Shown here: positions 6,124-7,981 of the stretch, piece after piece | Layout of the letters: each line of letters begins with the position of its first letter | Position numbering within the stretch: the stretch's first letter is position 1 | Assembly: GCA_026387595.1 (NCBI GenBank) | Contig: JAPLLL010000046.1 | Coordinates: forward strand, 1 to 7,981 | Direction: 5' to 3' | DNA length: 7,981 nucleotides | Origin: Candidatus Omnitrophota bacterium | GTDB taxonomy: Bacteria > Omnitrophota > Gorgyraeia > JABMQH01 | Position numbers and translations under genes: made by a program | Notes under the pieces: generated by a model | Database searches by the model: none | What the model saw: only the letters and a program-made list of their open reading frames with translations | Told to the model about the DNA's origin: nothing

Positions 6124-6169
6124 GCAACGGGTATCACCGAATGGGCTGTTCGGTGATAGGACCCATTGC
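6124..6169. repeat. Strong hairpin upstream of the nikR promoter
   Basis: TATCACCGAA (6132-6141) and TTCGGTGATA (6149-6158) form a perfect 10-bp stem with a 7-base loop TGGGCTG. After a 3-base bulge the stem extends with GCAACGGG (6124-6131) against CCCATTGC (6162-6169), 7 of 8 pairs. No T-run follows in either direction, so it is not a typical intrinsic terminator. It lies upstream of the -35 box, so it is outside the nikR transcript predicted from that promoter. Confidence 0.7.
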
Positions 6170-6188
6170 GGGCATATAACAAATATTG

Positions 6189-6217
6189 TTGACATGCAAG
6201 TAAAGCTGTGCTACGAT
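6189..6217 (+). promoter_or_regulatory. Promoter of the nikR operon
   Basis: A consensus -35 TTGACA (6189-6194) is followed after 17 bp by the -10 TACGAT (6212-6217), preceded by TG one base upstream (6209-6210), an extended -10. Transcription should begin near 6224, leaving a leader of about 25 bases before nikR. The -10 and the start site fall inside the palindromic operator. Confidence 0.75.
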
Positions 6218-6234
6218 TATTAAAATCGTAGCAC
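6208..6234. promoter_or_regulatory. Probable NikR operator
   Basis: A perfect inverted repeat with 11-bp arms and a 5-base centre, written as GTGCTAC-N13-GTAGCAC. It covers the -10 box and the transcription start of the gene for a NikR repressor, so binding should block the polymerase. The enterobacterial NikR site is GTATGA-N16-TCATAC. As far as I recall, Geobacter/Desulfovibrio-type NikR sites have the form GTGTTAC-N13/14-GTAACAC, which this site matches with one change per half. That NikR binds here is inference. Confidence 0.75.
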
Positions 6235-6249
6235 TATAAGGAGATCTAT

Positions 6250-6663
6250 ATGGCGCAATTGGTCAGATTTGGAATTTCACTTGAAAAAGAGTTGCTTTGG
6301 AAGTTCGATGTCTTACTAAAGGAGAAGAAATACAACAACCGCTCGGAGGCCATACGGGATCTTATCAGGGAAGACCTGGTAAAGAAACAATGGCAAGAGG
6401 GTAAGGAGATAGCCGGTACCATCACGATGATTTATAACCACCACCAGCGTGAATTAGTAAATAAACTAATGGATATTCAACACGATTTTGGGAATATAAT
6501 TATTTCAACCCAGCATGTGCATCTGGATCATCACAATTGCCTTGAGATAATAGCGGTAAAAGGCAGGCCCCAACAGGCCCAGGAACTTACGGATAGCCTT
6601 AAGGCCGTGAAGTGGGTGAAACATGCGACTTTAAGCATGTCGAGTACGGGCAAAAATATCTAG
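6250..6663 (+). CDS. nikR: Nickel-responsive transcriptional regulator NikR
   Basis: 137 residues with the two-domain NikR plan: an N-terminal ribbon-helix-helix (LVRFGISLEKELLWKFD...RSEAIRDLIRE, residues 4-42) that binds DNA as a dimer, and a C-terminal ACT-like domain that forms the tetramer and holds nickel. The four high-affinity Ni ligands are present as H78, H89, H91 and C97 (QHVHLDHHNC), equivalent to E. coli H76, H87, H89 and C95. AAGGAG at 6238-6243 is well placed before the ATG. The gene heads an operon with an outer-membrane protein and a membrane permease, and a palindromic operator covers its own promoter, so it should repress itself and the transport genes when nickel is plentiful. 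Family and metal site are secure; the targets are inferred. Confidence 0.96.
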   Translation: MAQLVRFGISLEKELLWKFDVLLKEKKYNNRSEAIRDLIREDLVKKQWQEGKEIAGTITMIYNHHQRELVNKLMDIQHDFGNIIISTQHVHLDHHNCLEIIAVKGRPQQAQELTDSLKAVKWVKHATLSMSSTGKNI

Positions 6664-6674
6664 GAAGATAAGGC

Positions 6675-7592
6675 ATGCAAAAAGTTTTATTAGTTTTGGC
6701 AATATCGATTTTTTTGAGTTTTCAGCATTGCTTTGCGTACGAAGAGACAGCCGAGAAATGGGCTCCTCCTTCTGCGGGGCCGATAACAACATGGACAGCG
6801 CCTTTATGCGGCAAGGGCAAATTTGTGATCCAGCCGTTTTTATTTTACAATCGGGCAAGGGGGACCTTTGACGAGGATAGACATTATAATTCTCTACCCA
6901 AGGGGGATAAAAAATACCAGTTTCAGGAGCAGTTTTTCGCGCAATACGGTATTACTGACAGGCTTGAGCTTGATGCCCAAACAGTTTATCAGGAAAATTA
7001 TGTCAAACAGAACGGTTCCAGTGCCCATGCGAATGGTTTCGGCGACAGTTATATTTTTATGCGCTACTGCGCTTTTGAAGAGAAGAACTGGCTGCCTCAT
7101 GCAGCCGCCTTCTTGCAGCTAAAAATACCCACAGGTAAATATGAAAACGCGGATCCGGATAAGTTAGGCGCGGATTTGATGGGCGCAACATCAGGAGGAG
7201 GCTCCTGGGACCAGGGGATAGGGCTTAATCTCACAAAGAAACTAAAGCCGTTTATTTTTCATGCCGACGCCATTTATAGTTTTCCCCAGCAGGTGCGTGT
7301 TGACGGCGTAAAAACGCATTATGCAAATTATCTTAATTATGATTTCGGTGTTGAGTATTTTTTACTTAAGGGATTAAATCTTATGTTTGAGGCAAACGGT
7401 TTCCTGCAGCCAGACAAAAAAGAAGATGGTGCAAAGATCCCCGGTTCGGATGTTAATTATCTTGCCGTTTCTTCGGGGATCGGTTGGTCAAATGATAAGA
7501 TCCAGACACTGATCGCGTACCAAAGAGTGGTTGCAGGGACAAATACCGATGCGAACGACTCAGCAATTTTTACTTTCGTTTATACGTTTTAA
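6675..7592 (+). CDS. Outer-membrane beta-barrel protein, candidate nickel channel
   Basis: 305 residues starting with a Sec signal peptide (hydrophobic residues 4-17, probable cleavage after CFA, residue 21). The remainder alternates polar and hydrophobic/aromatic residues as in barrel strands and ends with aromatic FVYTF, the C-terminal signature recognised by the BAM machinery. Phrases such as ITDRLELDAQTVY, KIPTGKY, GGGSWDQGIGL and the paired strands around GVEYFLLKGLNLMFEANG resemble the MetA-pathway phenol/transporter-like barrel family (Pfam PF13557 style). The gene starts 11 bases after the nikR stop with AGGAAGATAAGG as ribosome-binding region, so it is in the NikR operon. The likely job is passage of nickel or a nickel complex through the outer membrane. 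No TonB box or plug is seen, so this would be a passive channel. The function is inferred from context only. Confidence 0.8.
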   Translation: MQKVLLVLAISIFLSFQHCFAYEETAEKWAPPSAGPITTWTAPLCGKGKFVIQPFLFYNRARGTFDEDRHYNSLPKGDKKYQFQEQFFAQYGITDRLELDAQTVYQENYVKQNGSSAHANGFGDSYIFMRYCAFEEKNWLPHAAAFLQLKIPTGKYENADPDKLGADLMGATSGGGSWDQGIGLNLTKKLKPFIFHADAIYSFPQQVRVDGVKTHYANYLNYDFGVEYFLLKGLNLMFEANGFLQPDKKEDGAKIPGSDVNYLAVSSGIGWSNDKIQTLIAYQRVVAGTNTDANDSAIFTFVYTF

Positions 7593-7618
7593 ATGATAGA
7601 ATTGAAAAAGGAGATAAC

Positions 7619-7981
7619 ATGTCTAACGAGATAATGATTTTAGCAGGGACAGCGGCAAGTATTGGTTTTATACATACCCTGACCGGGCCGGACCATTACC
7701 TTCCTTTTATAGTCCTGTCCAAGGCGCGCACCTGGAGCATGCCTAAAACGTTCATGGTCACTTTCTTGTGCGGGCTGGGCCATGTGTTAAGCTCGGTTAT
7801 TCTGGGTTTTGCAGGCGTTTTTCTGGGCGTGGCAGTTTTTAAGCTCCAGGGCATTGAATCATCAAGAGGGGAAATGGCCGCGTGGTTCTTGCTTATATTC
7901 GGGTTTTTATATTTTATCTGGGGCCTTCACAGGGCGTTCCGGCTTAAATCCCACGACCATCCGCATATTCATGAAGGAGGC
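7619..7981 (+). CDS. NicO/UreH-like nickel/cobalt permease (3' partial)
   Basis: The frame opens at ATG 7619, after AAGGAG at 7608-7613, and runs past the window edge; 121 residues are visible. Three hydrophobic segments appear (about 5-34, 44-74, 87-106). The first contains H19-TLTGP-D25-H26, an HxxxxxDH arrangement like the metal-binding helix motif of the NicO/RcnA, UreH and NiCoT transporters; H55 in CGLGHVLSS is a further conserved-looking histidine. After helix three comes a His-rich stretch SHDHPHIHEGG (H112, 114, 116, 118), typical of a metal-capturing loop. The family is close to the TauE/SafE-type exporters, so direction of transport cannot be fixed. Position in a NikR operon, behind an outer-membrane protein, favours nickel uptake, although export is possible. 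Confidence 0.85.
   Translation, partial: MSNEIMILAGTAASIGFIHTLTGPDHYLPFIVLSKARTWSMPKTFMVTFLCGLGHVLSSVILGFAGVFLGVAVFKLQGIESSRGEMAAWFLLIFGFLYFIWGLHRAFRLKSHDHPHIHEGG

Noticed and set aside
5913..6169. Intrinsic terminator for the vor operon
   Set aside because: Stems are strong, but no run of T follows either of them on the + strand.
6124..6249. Nickel/cobalt or cobalamin riboswitch upstream of nikR
   Set aside because: The strong hairpin lies upstream of the -35 box and so outside the predicted mRNA, and no B12 box or NiCo-type four-way junction pattern is visible.
7970..7981. GAAGGAGG at the right edge as a ribosome-binding site for another gene
   Set aside because: It is in frame as His-Glu-Gly-Gly within the His-rich loop of a permease that should continue for many residues.

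Overview
The window reads as a chromosomal piece from an anaerobic Gram-negative bacterium. Ferredoxin-dependent 2-oxoacid oxidation points to anaerobiosis, and a signal-peptide-bearing outer-membrane beta-barrel points to a diderm. Moderate GC, a type IV pilin-like protein and the VorB-type enzyme would fit Candidatus Omnitrophota or a neighbouring deep lineage, but that placement is a guess from gene style, not a measurement. All genes lie on the + strand.

Region 1 (1-1640) is a signalling cluster: the C-terminal end of a histidine kinase joined to a catalytically dead GGDEF-like domain, a response-regulator remnant, an intact single-domain response regulator, and a stand-alone cyclic-nucleotide-binding-type domain. 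Two breaks are visible. Near 451-460 the kinase/GGDEF gene runs into the middle of a receiver domain, with the end of one gene and the beginning of the next missing. Near 1554 the CNB-domain gene changes frame, and its expected C-terminal helix continues in another frame. Either a local decay process or a faulty assembly is at work here.

Region 2 (1642-2253) is a single pseudopilin/prepilin-like gene. It is followed by a 167-base gap that carries a good sigma70-like promoter.

Region 3 (2421-5912) is a tight operon: fabH, a 2x[4Fe-4S] ferredoxin, then the alpha, beta and gamma subunits of a 2-oxoacid:ferredoxin oxidoreductase of the VorB (branched-chain) type. Genes overlap or abut at every junction. 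The arrangement suggests that acyl-CoA made by oxidation of 2-oxoacids may serve as the primer that FabH condenses with malonyl-ACP.

Region 4 (5913-6249) has no gene but is highly structured: a roughly 199-bp imperfect palindrome resembling a MITE, bounded by 7-bp direct repeats, then a separate 46-base hairpin, then a strong promoter overlapped by a perfect 11-bp-arm inverted repeat.

Region 5 (6250-7981, running off the end) is a nickel operon: nikR with all four nickel ligands, an outer-membrane barrel protein, and a NicO/UreH-like membrane permease with a His-rich loop. The inverted repeat over the promoter is the evident NikR operator, GTGCTAC-N13-GTAGCAC, implying autoregulation and nickel control of an outer- plus inner-membrane metal route.
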